From: an uncultured Clostridium sp.
GTDB lineage: Bacteria > Bacillota > Clostridia > TANB77 > CAG-508
Length of the DNA: 49,586 nucleotides
Reading direction: 5' to 3'
Assembly (NCBI GenBank): GCA_947569365.1
Contig: CANOSM010000014.1
Coordinates: forward strand, 1-49,586
Positions 6,812 to 16,271 of the stretch are shown piece by piece (position 1 is the first letter of the stretch; every line of letters begins with the position of its first letter). The notes beneath the pieces were generated by a model. The model was not told the origin of the DNA. It was given only the letters and a program-made list of their open reading frames with translations, and ran no database searches. The position numbers were made by a program, and so were the translations under genes.

Positions 6812-8050
6812 TTAATTTTTTCTTTCTAATTCTATTACAATGTCCCTAGTATATCCTTGAAGATAAACATTCAAATGTATTGTTAATGAATCTGTAACAT
6901 CAGGATTAGTTAATTCAAAAGTGTTCCAATGTCTAAAATCTCCTGTTGAATCATAAATAGTCCCTGAAGAATCAACATTACCCTCAACTGGATAATATCT
7001 GTTTCCATCTCTATCTTCAATATACTCATTATTTATAAATGTAACTCCGCTATCAGTCATATCAGTAAATTGTTTGAATTTTTCATTCTTAACTTCTACA
7101 GAATCTGATTCATCATATATAGGTTTATCTTTAGATGTAAATTCAAATACTGTTCCTGTATTATAAGTACAAATTTCTGTTATATTGATTTTATCATCAC
7201 TACAATTTTTTACATCATATATAATAGCTTTTCTATTATAAAATTTTTCAGGGACATTAAAATCTATATTCCAATTGCCATTTATTACAAATTCTTCACT
7301 TTCTGTTATCTCCTTTTCTGTCATACGAATTTCTGCGATATTTATATATATTTTTTTACTTTTAGGATAGTGATATACACTAGAATTCAATTTATATACT
7401 AAGTCAATAGTATTATCTTCTAATGATTTTGCTTTAATAAAATAACTTACTTCATTATTTATATATTTTTCATTAAATTTGGAATATTTATAATCTAGAT
7501 TATTTTTTTTACAATAATTTTCAAAACTTTCTTTGTTATCAGAATAAAGGATTGCATTATTTTCATCTGTAATCAACATCTGTGAAAAGTTTACCTCATT
7601 AATTTGACTTATATCAATATTTTTATCAACTTTAATAGAGAAAGTAATATCTAAATTTAAATCATCCATTAGTATATTTTTTAGTTTTATTTGTGTATCA
7701 GAACAATCAATTATTTTATTATTCAATGTTGCTGAAATATTATTTGATGTTTGATATTCCATATCAGGAGTATCAATATACCCATGCTCAATAGCTGTAT
7801 TTATACCTTTATGTGAGCTACCAAAAAAATCAGTAACAATATGTGATATCTTCTTATTATTAAATGCAAATACAGTTGTTGTAAATAATAAACATCCGCA
7901 TCCAGCAAGAATAATCTTTGTAAATTGTAATCTTCTAACTTTATCTTTTTTTCTTTCTTTAAGAGTATTCCTAACTGTATATTTATAACTATTGGGTAAT
8001 TCAATATCTTTTAATAATATTTGTTTTAATGTATCTTCAATAGGATCCAT
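6812..8050 (-). CDS. Anti-sigma factor, DUF4179-type membrane protein
   Basis: Predicted to hold the adjacent ECF sigma factor at the membrane. Residues 1-45 are the cytoplasmic part (DPIEDTL start and a basic stretch), about 46-66 a membrane segment, and the remaining ~345 residues an extracellular beta-rich sensor domain with the layout of DUF4179 proteins. The start is ATG 8050, with GGAG about 8 nt upstream; the GTG three codons earlier directly abuts the Shine-Dalgarno site. Overlap of 14 nt with the sigma gene implies translational coupling. No HxxxCxxC zinc motif is present, so it is not a classical ZAS anti-sigma factor. The signal it senses is unknown. Confidence 0.75.
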   Translation of the reverse strand: MDPIEDTLKQILLKDIELPNSYKYTVRNTLKERKKDKVRRLQFTKIILAGCGCLLFTTTVFAFNNKKISHIVTDFFGSSHKGINTAIEHGYIDTPDMEYQTSNNISATLNNKIIDCSDTQIKLKNILMDDLNLDITFSIKVDKNIDISQINEVNFSQMLITDENNAILYSDNKESFENYCKKNNLDYKYSKFNEKYINNEVSYFIKAKSLEDNTIDLVYKLNSSVYHYPKSKKIYINIAEIRMTEKEITESEEFVINGNWNIDFNVPEKFYNRKAIIYDVKNCSDDKINITEICTYNTGTVFEFTSKDKPIYDESDSVEVKNEKFKQFTDMTDSGVTFINNEYIEDRDGNRYYPVEGNVDSSGTIYDSTGDFRHWNTFELTNPDVTDSLTIHLNVYLQGYTRDIVIELERKN

Positions 8051-8564
8051 TATAATCACTCTCCTTTATAATCTTTTTCAATTTTAATATAGCTCTGGAA
8101 ATTCTATTTCGTATAGTGCTTTCAGGCTCATGTAGTATTTTACTAATTTCCTTTGTTGTTAAATCTTCTAAATAACGTAATGTTAAAGAAATACGTTCTT
8201 TATAATTTAAGGTTTTAATTAATATATAAAAATCTAAATTATTAATATTAATATCACTTGAATATGTATCATTATCTAATTTTTCATTATATTCTATAGT
8301 TGGATGTTTTATTTTTTTTAAATATATTTTATTGCAATTATTTATGAGAATTTTTATTATCCAACTTTTGAAGAATTCTGTTTTTTTTAGTTTCTTTATA
8401 GATTTAAAAGCTTGTATTATCGTTTCTTGTATAGCTTCATCTATATCATCATTACAATTTAGTCGCATTCTAGCTACTTTATATAAATTTTGTTCAATTT
8501 CAATTATAATAGCAGTAAAACACTCTTCATCTCCTTGCTGTGCCTTTTTTATTAGTTCTTCCAT
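8037..8564 (-). CDS. ECF-type RNA polymerase sigma factor
   Basis: A 175-aa two-domain sigma factor. Region 2 occupies about 10-75, with the DIDEAIQETIIQAF helix that binds the polymerase clamp and a TEFFKSWIIKI -10 recognition part. Region 4 occupies about 115-165, with LTLRYLEDLTTKEISKIL and the helix-turn-helix PESTIRNRISRAILKLK. Short linker, no region 1 or 3, so it belongs to the ECF group. Overlaps its membrane anti-sigma partner. Targets are unknown; likely ones are its own operon and perhaps the + strand secreted gene of the same cassette. I could not recognise an autoregulatory ECF promoter by eye. Confidence 0.9.
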   Translation of the reverse strand: MEELIKKAQQGDEECFTAIIIEIEQNLYKVARMRLNCNDDIDEAIQETIIQAFKSIKKLKKTEFFKSWIIKILINNCNKIYLKKIKHPTIEYNEKLDNDTYSSDININNLDFYILIKTLNYKERISLTLRYLEDLTTKEISKILHEPESTIRNRISRAILKLKKIIKESDYNGSY

Positions 8565-8647
8565 CTAAAACAAATCTCCTTTCCTATAAGAATAATTGAC
8601 TTTAATATTTAGATATTTCATAATAATATTTTTGTCTCATTTTTTAT

Positions 8648-9346
8648 TTAATTTATAATTTTATTTAAAATAGTAATAATTATTTCTTTTACTTTAGGTT
8701 TTATGAAATACTCGTAGTTAAAATAGTCTTTTATTTCTTGTTTATTGCAATTTAATATCATATTTTTTGTAGATTGTTTAATATTCCAATAAATAGTATT
8801 TACTTTTTTTCGATATCTTTTAGCAATAATGGGATATATTTCTTTAATCAAATTACCTTCAAAATTATAACCACTTTTATATATTTCTAAAATAGCATCT
8901 ACTAAATATTGCGTACCAATATAAGAATAATTATAATTTAACTTAATGAGTTCCTGTTGTATCTTTCTTTTTATAAATAATAAATCTTGTTCATTATTTC
9001 TATAATTAATTAATAAATCTAAATTTTTTGATATATCTTCAATTTTTAGATTAAATGAATATATATATTCATTTTCAAAATTAGTATTTGACGATTTTAT
9101 TATAATAGACTTTTTATACCTGTAAAGATGGTTTTTTCTAATATAATTAATTAGTTTATGATAGCTATTATTATAATCTGCATTTAATAAAATAAAATCT
9201 ATTGTAATACTATTCAATTTATTAAAACATCCTTCTATTGTCTTGGAAATATAACATATTTTAATATTAGAATTATTATCTAATATGTAATTTATATCAT
9301 TTATTAATTCAGTTGAATTGTTATCTATTACTAATAAATTATACAT
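8648..9346 (-). CDS. Spo0A-like regulator with degenerate receiver
   Basis: A 232-aa protein. The N-terminal half (1-115) has receiver-like spacing (VIDNN at 6-10, a hydrophobic strand at 51-54), but the expected phospho-acceptor Asp is Asn 55, so phosphorylation in the normal way is doubtful. The C-terminal half (about 135-215) matches the Spo0A DNA-binding domain: GTQYLVDAILEI, KEIYPIIAKRY and the recognition-helix region VNTIYWNIKQSTKNM. In Spo0A this domain binds TGTCGAA boxes. The final ~20 residues are hydrophobic and basic. AGAAAGGA lies 7 nt before the ATG. It lies upstream of the sigma gene (83-nt gap) and could control the cassette. Not the organism's main Spo0A, which should have an intact receiver. 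Confidence 0.75.
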   Translation of the reverse strand: MYNLLVIDNNSTELINDINYILDNNSNIKICYISKTIEGCFNKLNSITIDFILLNADYNNSYHKLINYIRKNHLYRYKKSIIIKSSNTNFENEYIYSFNLKIEDISKNLDLLINYRNNEQDLLFIKRKIQQELIKLNYNYSYIGTQYLVDAILEIYKSGYNFEGNLIKEIYPIIAKRYRKKVNTIYWNIKQSTKNMILNCNKQEIKDYFNYEYFIKPKVKEIIITILNKIIN

Positions 9347-9378
9347 TATTTTTTCCTTTCTAATATAATAGAGTCTCT

Positions 9379-9398
9379 TTCGATATAAAATTGTCGCA
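9379..9398. promoter_or_regulatory. Two 0A-box-like sites before the Spo0A-like gene
   Basis: TGTCGCA at 9392-9398 and, on the other strand, TATCGAA at 9385-9379 each differ from the Spo0A box TGTCGAA at one position. They lie 33-52 nt upstream of the Spo0A-like gene, where autoregulation is plausible. Confidence 0.35.
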
Positions 9399-9603
9399 TT
9401 AAAAGAAAAAATATATAAAATTAATTAATTATTGATTTTGAATAATATTAAATAATAAATAAAGTTAAAATATTATAAAAATTGAAAATAACACATAAAG
9501 AAACATAAAAAAATAACGACTTTAAATATGTGATAAATTATTGTAAAAATTTAATAGACTTTATTTAAAACTAAAATTTAAAAACTTATGATAGACACAC
9601 TAG

Positions 9604-9637
9604 AAAACACACATAGGTCTAATTCTATGTGTGTTTT
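9604..9637 (-). terminator. pcrA terminator
   Basis: Thirteen-base-pair stem AAAACACACATAG/CTATGTGTGTTTT with an 8-nt loop, starting 7 nt beyond the pcrA stop codon. The U-tract is formed by the last stem bases. Confidence 0.8.
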
Positions 9638-9707
9638 AATTATTTAATCAATTATCTCTAGTCCTGCAAATTTAGCCATTAATCTTTTATGTCCTGCCTT
9701 TTCAAAA
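9604..9707. repeat. Direct repeat B: functional pcrA 3' end plus terminator
   Basis: Partner of the repeat at 4519-4623. Here the tail is joined to the complete pcrA gene. Confidence 0.9.
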
Positions 9708-11941
9708 GTAATATCAACTTTTAAGTCATCTCCTTCTGCTTCTACATAATTTATATTACCTTCTCCAAATTTTTTATGATACACTCTTTTTCCTGCTTTA
9801 TATATTGATGTATCAATATTAGAACTTGTACTTTTATTAAGATTACTTAAAAATGACTCTGCACTTCTAAATGCATATTCAGGATTTTTATTATATTTAC
9901 TTACATTAGATGTTTTATATGAATTTACTGTAGATGCTGATTGATTACCATATTTCCATTCTAGCTTATAATCTTCATATGATTTTTCATTTTTATTTGA
10001 AACAGCTTCTTCATATCCTTCTAGTAAATCTTCTGGTATCTCTTTTATAAATCTTGATACTTGATTACAACTTGTTGAACCAAATATTGTTCTTTGTCTA
10101 GCACATGTTAAAAATAACTTTTGTTTTGCTCTTGTTATTCCTACATAACATAAACGTCTTTCTTCCTCAAGTTCCTTTTGTTCACCAATAGATTTATATC
10201 CTGGAAATATTCCTTCTTCCATTCCTACTAGGAATACTACTGGAAATTCAAGTCCTTTTGCACTATGTAATGTCATAAGTGTTACAGAATCTTCTGTATC
10301 ATCTGCATTATCTAAATCACTAGATAATGTAATACCTTCTAAGAAGTCTGCTAATGTATTTTCAGCAGATTCATCTTCAAACTCAATTGCTACTGTTAAG
10401 AACTCATCTAAGTTTTCAAGCCTTGTCTCTGCTTCTGTCGTATCTTCTTGTTCTAGTGCTTTTGAATATCCTGTGACTTTTAAAGTTTCCTTAATTAAAT
10501 CTGAAATTGTGAGATTCTCTTTTTTAGATCTTAATTCCTCAATTTGAGCAATAAAATCTCTTGAATTCACATATACCCTATTTAATCCATATTGATCTGC
10601 CCTACTTATTACTTCATACATAGAAACACCATTTTGAGTAGCACAGACTTCTACATTATCTAGACTAGTTTTCCCAATTCCTCTTTTAGGCTCATTTATT
10701 ATTCTTTGTAAGCTTAAATTATCAGATGGATTTTCTATTAATCTAAGATATGCAATTATATCTTTTATTTCTTTTCTTTCATAGAACTTTAATCCACCAA
10801 TAATTTTGTATGGAATGTCTTCTCTTCTTAAAATATCCTCTATACTACGTGATTGACTATTCATTCTGTATAGTACTGTAAAATCATTATATTCTAAATA
10901 TTCTTCTCTTTTTAATCTTCTTATTTGTTCAACAATATAATTTGCTTCATCATATTCTGTATCCCCTCTAAATACTGTTGGAGTTTCTCCTTTTTCATTA
11001 TCTGTCCATAATCTTTTTTCATATTTTGTCTCATTATTTTTGATCACTGAATTTGCTATATCTAATATATTTTGTGTACATCTATAATTTTGTTCTAATT
11101 TTATTATTTTAGTACCTGGAAAATCTTTCTCAAAGTTTAATATATTTGTTATATCTGCCCCTCTGAAAGAATATATACCTTGATCATTGTCTCCAACTAC
11201 TGTAATATTTCCATATTTTGCTGCTAGCATTGATATTAAAGTAAATTGTGCTTTATTTGTATCTTGGTATTCATCTACTAATACATATTCAAATTTATTT
11301 AAGTAATATTCTAATACATCTGGATTTTCTCCTAGTATTTTAATTGTATAATTAATAATATCATCAAAATCTATAGCATTATTATCCATTAGTTTGTTTT
11401 GGTACATTTTATATACTTCTGCAATAGTAGCTTTTCTAAATTCGCCATTTGTTCTGGCTGCATATTCTGCAGGCTCTAGCATTTCATTTTTTGCATTACT
11501 TATCTCACTAAGTACTGATCTATCTGTAAACATTTTATCATCTAATTCTAATTGCTTTATACATTGTTTAATAAGTGTCCTTTGATCTGATGTATCAAAT
11601 ATTACAAAAGATGATGTAAATCCTATTCTATCAATATATCTTCTTAGAATTCTTACACATATTGAGTGAAATGTTCCTATCCACATATCTTTAGAAACAT
11701 CTCCTACAAGCTTCTCTACTCTTTCTTTCATCTCATTTGCTGCTTTATTTGTAAAAGTAATAGCAAGTATATTCCATGGTTTTACTCCTACATTATTCAT
11801 CAAATATGCTATTTTATGTGTTAATACTTTAGTCTTTCCGCTTCCAGCACCTGCAATAACTAAGCATGGACCTTCTACTGATAAAACTGCTTCTTTCTGT
11901 TTGTCATTTAGTTCATTTATTATATCAATTTCTTCAGACAT
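9644..11941 (-). CDS. pcrA: ATP-dependent DNA helicase PcrA (UvrD family)
   Basis: A 3'-5' superfamily 1A helicase for nucleotide excision repair, removal of RecA filaments and rolling-circle replication. At 765 aa it has normal length and all motifs: Q-motif near LNDKQKEAV, Walker A GAGSGKT, motif II VDEYQDTN, motif III GDNDQGIYSFRGAD, motif IV QNYRCTQNI, motif V TLHSAKGLEF and motif VI YVGITRAK. A Tudor-like C-terminal domain (about 705-765) with the HKKFGEG motif binds RNA polymerase in relatives. Its last 20 codons and its terminator are duplicated at 4519-4623. Monocistronic, with AAGGAGAAA upstream of the ATG. Confidence 0.97.
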   Translation of the reverse strand: MSEEIDIINELNDKQKEAVLSVEGPCLVIAGAGSGKTKVLTHKIAYLMNNVGVKPWNILAITFTNKAANEMKERVEKLVGDVSKDMWIGTFHSICVRILRRYIDRIGFTSSFVIFDTSDQRTLIKQCIKQLELDDKMFTDRSVLSEISNAKNEMLEPAEYAARTNGEFRKATIAEVYKMYQNKLMDNNAIDFDDIINYTIKILGENPDVLEYYLNKFEYVLVDEYQDTNKAQFTLISMLAAKYGNITVVGDNDQGIYSFRGADITNILNFEKDFPGTKIIKLEQNYRCTQNILDIANSVIKNNETKYEKRLWTDNEKGETPTVFRGDTEYDEANYIVEQIRRLKREEYLEYNDFTVLYRMNSQSRSIEDILRREDIPYKIIGGLKFYERKEIKDIIAYLRLIENPSDNLSLQRIINEPKRGIGKTSLDNVEVCATQNGVSMYEVISRADQYGLNRVYVNSRDFIAQIEELRSKKENLTISDLIKETLKVTGYSKALEQEDTTEAETRLENLDEFLTVAIEFEDESAENTLADFLEGITLSSDLDNADDTEDSVTLMTLHSAKGLEFPVVFLVGMEEGIFPGYKSIGEQKELEEERRLCYVGITRAKQKLFLTCARQRTIFGSTSCNQVSRFIKEIPEDLLEGYEEAVSNKNEKSYEDYKLEWKYGNQSASTVNSYKTSNVSKYNKNPEYAFRSAESFLSNLNKSTSSNIDTSIYKAGKRVYHKKFGEGNINYVEAEGDDLKVDITFEKAGHKRLMAKFAGLEIID

Positions 11942-12014
11942 TTTTTTCTCCTTAATTTTCGTAAAAACTTATGTTTGTATTATATTTTCTGTTTCTATAT
12001 TTGTCAATACAAAT

Positions 12015-12755
12015 TTATATACTCATTGCAGCTATACCTATTAAAAATCCTATTATATTGCCAATTGCAGAGAATCTTCCCTTGTAAATTTTTTTTGATT
12101 CTGGTACAAGTTCACCTGATACAATATATAGCATCGCTCCTGCAGCAAAAGCAAGTGAAATACTAATACTCGTTACTGATATTTTCCCTACTATAGCACC
12201 TACCAGTGCACCTAATCCTGTTGTAATTCCTGAAAACATTGTATATAAGATAGTTTTTAATCTACCAACTCCTCCCTGTTTTAAAGGAAGAGCAATTGAT
12301 ATACCTTCTGGCACATCATGCATACATATAGCAATAGCAAGTGCAAATCCTAATTTTGAAGAACTATCAAACCCACTTCCTATAGCAAGACCTTCAGGAA
12401 AATTATGTATTGCGAGTCCTATCCCTACAATGATTCCTGTTTTTAATAAATTACTATTCCCCACTTTTAAGTTCTTATATCTGTATGAAGCATTTATTTT
12501 ATTATCACAAACCACCATACATATCACTCCTAGTATAACACCTAAGATTACATATGTTACATTTGCTATAGCTAATGACTCTGGAATAAGTTCAAAACAT
12601 ATTATAGAAAGCATAAGTCCTGCTGTAAATTCAAGCATAAAACTTAAATATTTACTATTTCTTATTTCTAGAAAAGAACCAATTATTCCTCCTACTGTTG
12701 TTCCCATGATTCCAAATATTAGACCTAAAAAAGTAATATTAACTAATTCACTCAT
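12015..12755 (-). CDS. ZIP-family divalent metal transporter
   Basis: A 246-aa integral membrane protein with eight predicted segments. It takes up zinc or other divalent metals. The two family signatures are present: HNFPEGLAIG in segment 4 and HDVPEGISIA in segment 5, supplying the His and Glu residues of the binuclear metal site. It is of the ZupT/GufA bacterial subgroup by length and by lack of a long His-rich loop. AGAGGTG lies 9 nt before the ATG. It ends 73 nt upstream of pcrA, on the same strand. No metal-responsive operator was recognised. Confidence 0.92.
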   Translation of the reverse strand: MSELVNITFLGLIFGIMGTTVGGIIGSFLEIRNSKYLSFMLEFTAGLMLSIICFELIPESLAIANVTYVILGVILGVICMVVCDNKINASYRYKNLKVGNSNLLKTGIIVGIGLAIHNFPEGLAIGSGFDSSSKLGFALAIAICMHDVPEGISIALPLKQGGVGRLKTILYTMFSGITTGLGALVGAIVGKISVTSISISLAFAAGAMLYIVSGELVPESKKIYKGRFSAIGNIIGFLIGIAAMSI

Positions 12756-12951
12756 ATGGTAATAACACCTCTTAGTTAAATCTATATTCTATTACTTTTT
12801 ATTTATTCTAATTAACACCATTTATTATAAAATATTATTTTTTAATAAACTTTAAAACATATTATAATATTAAATTATACTATATAAATTTATGCTATTT
12901 TCTCTTAATTTATCATCTTATTATTTGTATAACATTCTAAATTATATCAGA

Positions 12952-12980
12952 AAAGAAACTTCTATTTTTGAAGTTTCTTT
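12952..12980 (-). terminator. Terminator of the ABC exporter operon
   Basis: Eleven-base-pair stem (12952-12962 with 12970-12980), 7-nt loop, short U-rich tail on the - strand. Confidence 0.7.
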
Positions 12981-12987
12981 CGTAGAT

Positions 12988-14496
12988 TTATTTACTTTTT
13001 ATATCTGCTATTTTGAAATAGAAAAATGCTGGAATCATAATTATTGCAAAATATATTAAACATATTATTACTGATTTATATATAGTAAAATTTTCATATT
13101 CTGCCATTTTTCCAAATAAGTATATTGAAAAATCCCAATTTTGTGTAAGCAATAATATATTATATGCTACAGATTCTTGAGTTTGTGGTAATAAAAATGA
13201 TGTAAACACTCTAGTATATGTTAATAACGCTATTAAAAATGATACTAATGAATTTTTTAATACTGTACTACAAGCAAATCCAATAAATATTACTCCTATA
13301 TATATTGGTAATTTTGCCATAAATTGAATTATAATATATTTTAACATACTCATTTCCATTATTGAATCTGTACTGAAATTATATATAATCATTGGAATTT
13401 CTAATGTATCTGTTCCAAACCATATTATATTAGATATTAATGTACATAGTACTGTAAAAATACTTGCTAAAATAAGTATTATAAAACAAGTTATTAATTT
13501 TCCAAAAAATATTTGTGTCCTACTATATGGTTTTATTAATAATTGTTTCATTGTATCCTTGCCATATTCACTACTCATGATTGTAGAAGAAACAATTATA
13601 ATCATTATAACAAGAAGTATATTATCAAAAAATACGTCTGAAACTCTATCTCTTATAGTAAATTTGCTTTCTGTATCATTTCTTGTATCAATTACATAAT
13701 TGCTTCTGGCTAAAGTTTCCTTTGCATTTTGATAACAGAATTTATCAGTATATGAAACCATATTTTTCTCAACATTTTTTTTATAATCTCTTATTTGTTC
13801 TATTGCAGAAAATCTATTATCTAATGCTATATTTAAATAGTCATATCCAAATCTAACATTTTTTTCTAGTCGATATTCTTTTTCTTCTATTTTTTTCTGT
13901 ATCATTTCTTTTTGAGTTTCATATTCTTCTTGAATAAGTAAATCTTTGTTACTTTCTAATTCATCTAATTGCTTTTTATCTTTTTCAAGCATTATATTAG
14001 CTACCTTTTTCCAATCATCTGCTTTAAAAATATCATTAATTTCATCAAACTCTTCTTTGGCTTTTTCTTCATCATAGTCATATTTTATATCTTCTATAGA
14101 TATCTTATTAGATTTCAATATATCTTTTTTATTTTTAATAAAATTATTATAGGTTTGAATATATGTATATGGATACAATTTATTAATAAATAATTGTTTA
14201 TATTCTGACAATATAATATATTCTTGCCAAGAATATGCTCCGTAAGTCTCTCTAATATTCCTTGGAATACTATCATTAGTCTTTAATTCTAGATAATTTT
14301 TTATTTCTTCCACTGTAGATACATCTTCATTATATATAGAAGGTTCATAATCATTTTCATTAGCAATTAATGGTGTGTTTCTTTCTTTGGCTGTTGAAAT
14401 CTCTATAATTATAAATATTATTACTAAAAAAATATAAGTTGATTTCCTTAAAAATATTTTTTTAAGTTCATTTTTTATTAATTTAAACAATTTCAT
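12988..14496 (-). CDS. ABC-2 type transporter permease
   Basis: A 502-aa membrane subunit of an ABC exporter. The first membrane segment is near residues 17-35. A large extracellular, charged helical region of roughly 230 residues follows (about 40-285). The remaining five or six segments (about 290-495) include the STIMSSEYGKDTMKQLL coupling-helix motif typical of ABC-2 permeases. Its start overlaps the end of the ATPase gene by 14 nt, so the two are coupled. The substrate is unknown; relatives export antibiotics, lantibiotics or act in self-protection. The partner ATPase is frameshifted in this sequence. Confidence 0.88.
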   Translation of the reverse strand: MKLFKLIKNELKKIFLRKSTYIFLVIIFIIIEISTAKERNTPLIANENDYEPSIYNEDVSTVEEIKNYLELKTNDSIPRNIRETYGAYSWQEYIILSEYKQLFINKLYPYTYIQTYNNFIKNKKDILKSNKISIEDIKYDYDEEKAKEEFDEINDIFKADDWKKVANIMLEKDKKQLDELESNKDLLIQEEYETQKEMIQKKIEEKEYRLEKNVRFGYDYLNIALDNRFSAIEQIRDYKKNVEKNMVSYTDKFCYQNAKETLARSNYVIDTRNDTESKFTIRDRVSDVFFDNILLVIMIIIVSSTIMSSEYGKDTMKQLLIKPYSRTQIFFGKLITCFIILILASIFTVLCTLISNIIWFGTDTLEIPMIIYNFSTDSIMEMSMLKYIIIQFMAKLPIYIGVIFIGFACSTVLKNSLVSFLIALLTYTRVFTSFLLPQTQESVAYNILLLTQNWDFSIYLFGKMAEYENFTIYKSVIICLIYFAIIMIPAFFYFKIADIKSK

Positions 14497-15397
14497 TACC
14501 TCCTGTTCTTTTCAAGAAGGCATCTTCTAAAGAAACTTCCTCTTTTTTTATTTCATATACATCAATGCCATTAGATTTTAATATAGTTAAGAATTCATAT
14601 ACTTCTTTAGGAGATAAAGAAACTCTTATTTTATTATCTTCTAATATTTCAATTTTCTTATCAGTTATACTTTGTTTAATATCCTTTACATCACTTACTT
14701 CAATTATATATCTTGGAGTAGTTTCCATATTTTTAATATTACTAATTTCTGTCTCTTCAACTACTTTACCATTTTGTATAATACATACTCTTGTACAAAA
14801 ACTTTCAAGTTCAGATAAATTATGACTAGATACAAGAACTGCCATTTTTTCTTCTTTTACCAACCTTTTAAGTAAATCTCTCAAATCTTTTATTCCTTCT
14901 GGATCTAATCCATTTGTAGGTTCATCAAGTATCAAAACATTTGGTCTATGTAAAATTGCTTTTGCAATCCCAAGTCTTTGTTTCATTCCTAAAGAATATT
15001 TTGATAATTTATCATGTATTCTATTTTGAAGTCCTACTAATTTTACAACTTCATCAATTCTCTTTTCACCAATATTATCATATAAATCTGCAGATAATTT
15101 TAGATTCTGATATCCAGATAAATACATATATCCTTCTGGACTTTCTATTATTGCTCCTACTTTTTCTATTGCTTTTTTAAAATCTTTTTTTATATCATAG
15201 CCATTTATTAAAACTTGTCCACTATTTATTTTATAAAGCCCCAAAATAATCTTTATAGTAGTTGTTTTTCCGAGCTCCATTTGGTCCAATAAAACCTAGT
15301 ATATCCCCTTCTTTCATGCTAAAAGAAACATCTTTTATCAATTCTTTTTTCAAATAACTTTTATATATTTTTTTGCATTCTAATACATTTTTCACTA
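14483..15397 (-). pseudogene. ABC exporter ATPase, frameshifted in the P-loop
   Basis: Nucleotide-binding subunit of the exporter. The continuous frame from 15289 begins within the P-loop (LGKTTTIK), while the expected N-terminus, including a GFIGPNGA strand, is in another frame from GTG 15397 (GGAG 9 nt upstream). The frames join if one C (position 15272, read on the - strand) is removed: GCT-CGG-AAA becomes GCT-GGA-AAA, restoring GPNGAGKTTT. Downstream, SLGMKQRLGIAKA, LILDEPTNGLDPEG and the H-loop VSSHNLSE are intact; the total restored length is about 304 aa. It could be a real mutation, a sequencing insertion, or a +1 recoding site, since folC in this window carries the same kind of extra C. 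Confidence 0.85.
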
Positions 15398-15593
15398 TTT
15401 TTAACTCCTTCTATATGTATTTACAAAATTACTAAAATATAAAGTAGATTAACAAACAACGAGATTATTTGCATTTAAAATACTATTGATTCTTAATAAC
15501 TATATATGATTCGTCATTTTAGATAATCGTTTAACTTTAAAAGTATTACCTTTACTTACTTTAGTATCTTTTCTGTATTTACAAATTTTGTAC

Positions 15594-16271
15594 TTAATTT
15601 GCAAATTTTTTTACAATATCTAAATCCTCACTTGTTGTAATTTTTATATTACTATAATCTCCTAATATAATTTTAACTTTATAATTATCCTTTTCAAGTA
15701 ATGAACAATCATCTGTTACATCATCATTTTTATACTTCTCATGCATTTTTAATAAAGTATCTCTATCAAAGCATTGGGGAGTCTGGATAAGCCATGTATT
15801 ACTTCTATTTGTCGTATTAATAACAATATCATTTTCATCTGTTATTTTTATAGTATCTTTTGATTTTACACCAACTGTTATACCTTTAAATTCCCTCATA
15901 TTTTCAATACAATTATTTATATGTTCTTGTTTTATTAATGGTCTTGCTCCATCATGAATAATAACTATATCTGTATTTACATTCTTGATACAATTATATA
16001 CAGATTCTTTTCTAGTATCTCCACCTGTAATTATACTTATATCTTTACTTGGTGATTCTTTATTTATAATATCCTTTACCTCTTGCCTCTCGTTTTCTTT
16101 TATTGCTATTATTATATTATCAACATATGTATTTTTATCAAATGCATTTAGGCTATATGTTAATACTGGTTTTCCATTTACTATCTCAAAATTTTTATTC
16201 TTATTTTTGCCATATCTTGTACTATTTCCAGCAACTAGTATAATTGCTGTAACTGTCTTGTTATCAATCAA
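15594..16271 (-). CDS. ispD: 2-C-methyl-D-erythritol 4-phosphate cytidylyltransferase
   Basis: Third step of the MEP isoprenoid pathway: CTP + MEP to CDP-ME. I place the start at TTG 16271 (GGAG 8 nt upstream), giving 225 aa, normal for IspD; the open frame reaches upstream to 16319 inside ispE. The nucleotide-binding loop near the N-terminus reads VAGNSTRYGKNKNKNF (the family's Gly-rich loop with Arg and Lys), followed by HDGARPL and TPQCF, with DDCSLLE near the end. It overlaps the end of ispE by 8 nt, completing the operon ispF-ispE-ispD. Confidence 0.93.
   Translation of the reverse strand: MIDNKTVTAIILVAGNSTRYGKNKNKNFEIVNGKPVLTYSLNAFDKNTYVDNIIIAIKENERQEVKDIINKESPSKDISIITGGDTRKESVYNCIKNVNTDIVIIHDGARPLIKQEHINNCIENMREFKGITVGVKSKDTIKITDENDIVINTTNRSNTWLIQTPQCFDRDTLLKMHEKYKNDDVTDDCSLLEKDNYKVKIILGDYSNIKITTSEDLDIVKKFAN

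Larger units (their letters stand above)
4624..9603. mobile_element. Putative inserted cassette at the pcrA 3' end
   Basis: About 5 kb bounded by direct repeats of the pcrA tail and terminator. Cargo: secreted protein (4924-5457), unknown anchored protein (5533-6753), anti-sigma factor (6812-8050), ECF sigma factor (8037-8564) and a Spo0A-like regulator (8648-9346). The layout resembles attL/attR left by site-specific integration into a gene 3' end, but no integrase, resolvase or transposase is visible, so the element would be non-autonomous or decayed. An ordinary partial duplication with later insertion of genes is the alternative. Confidence 0.45.

Noticed and set aside
4624..9603. Classical ICE or prophage integrated at pcrA
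   Set aside because: The flanking repeats fit, but there is no integrase, excisionase, relaxase or conjugation gene, so only a non-autonomous cassette is proposed.
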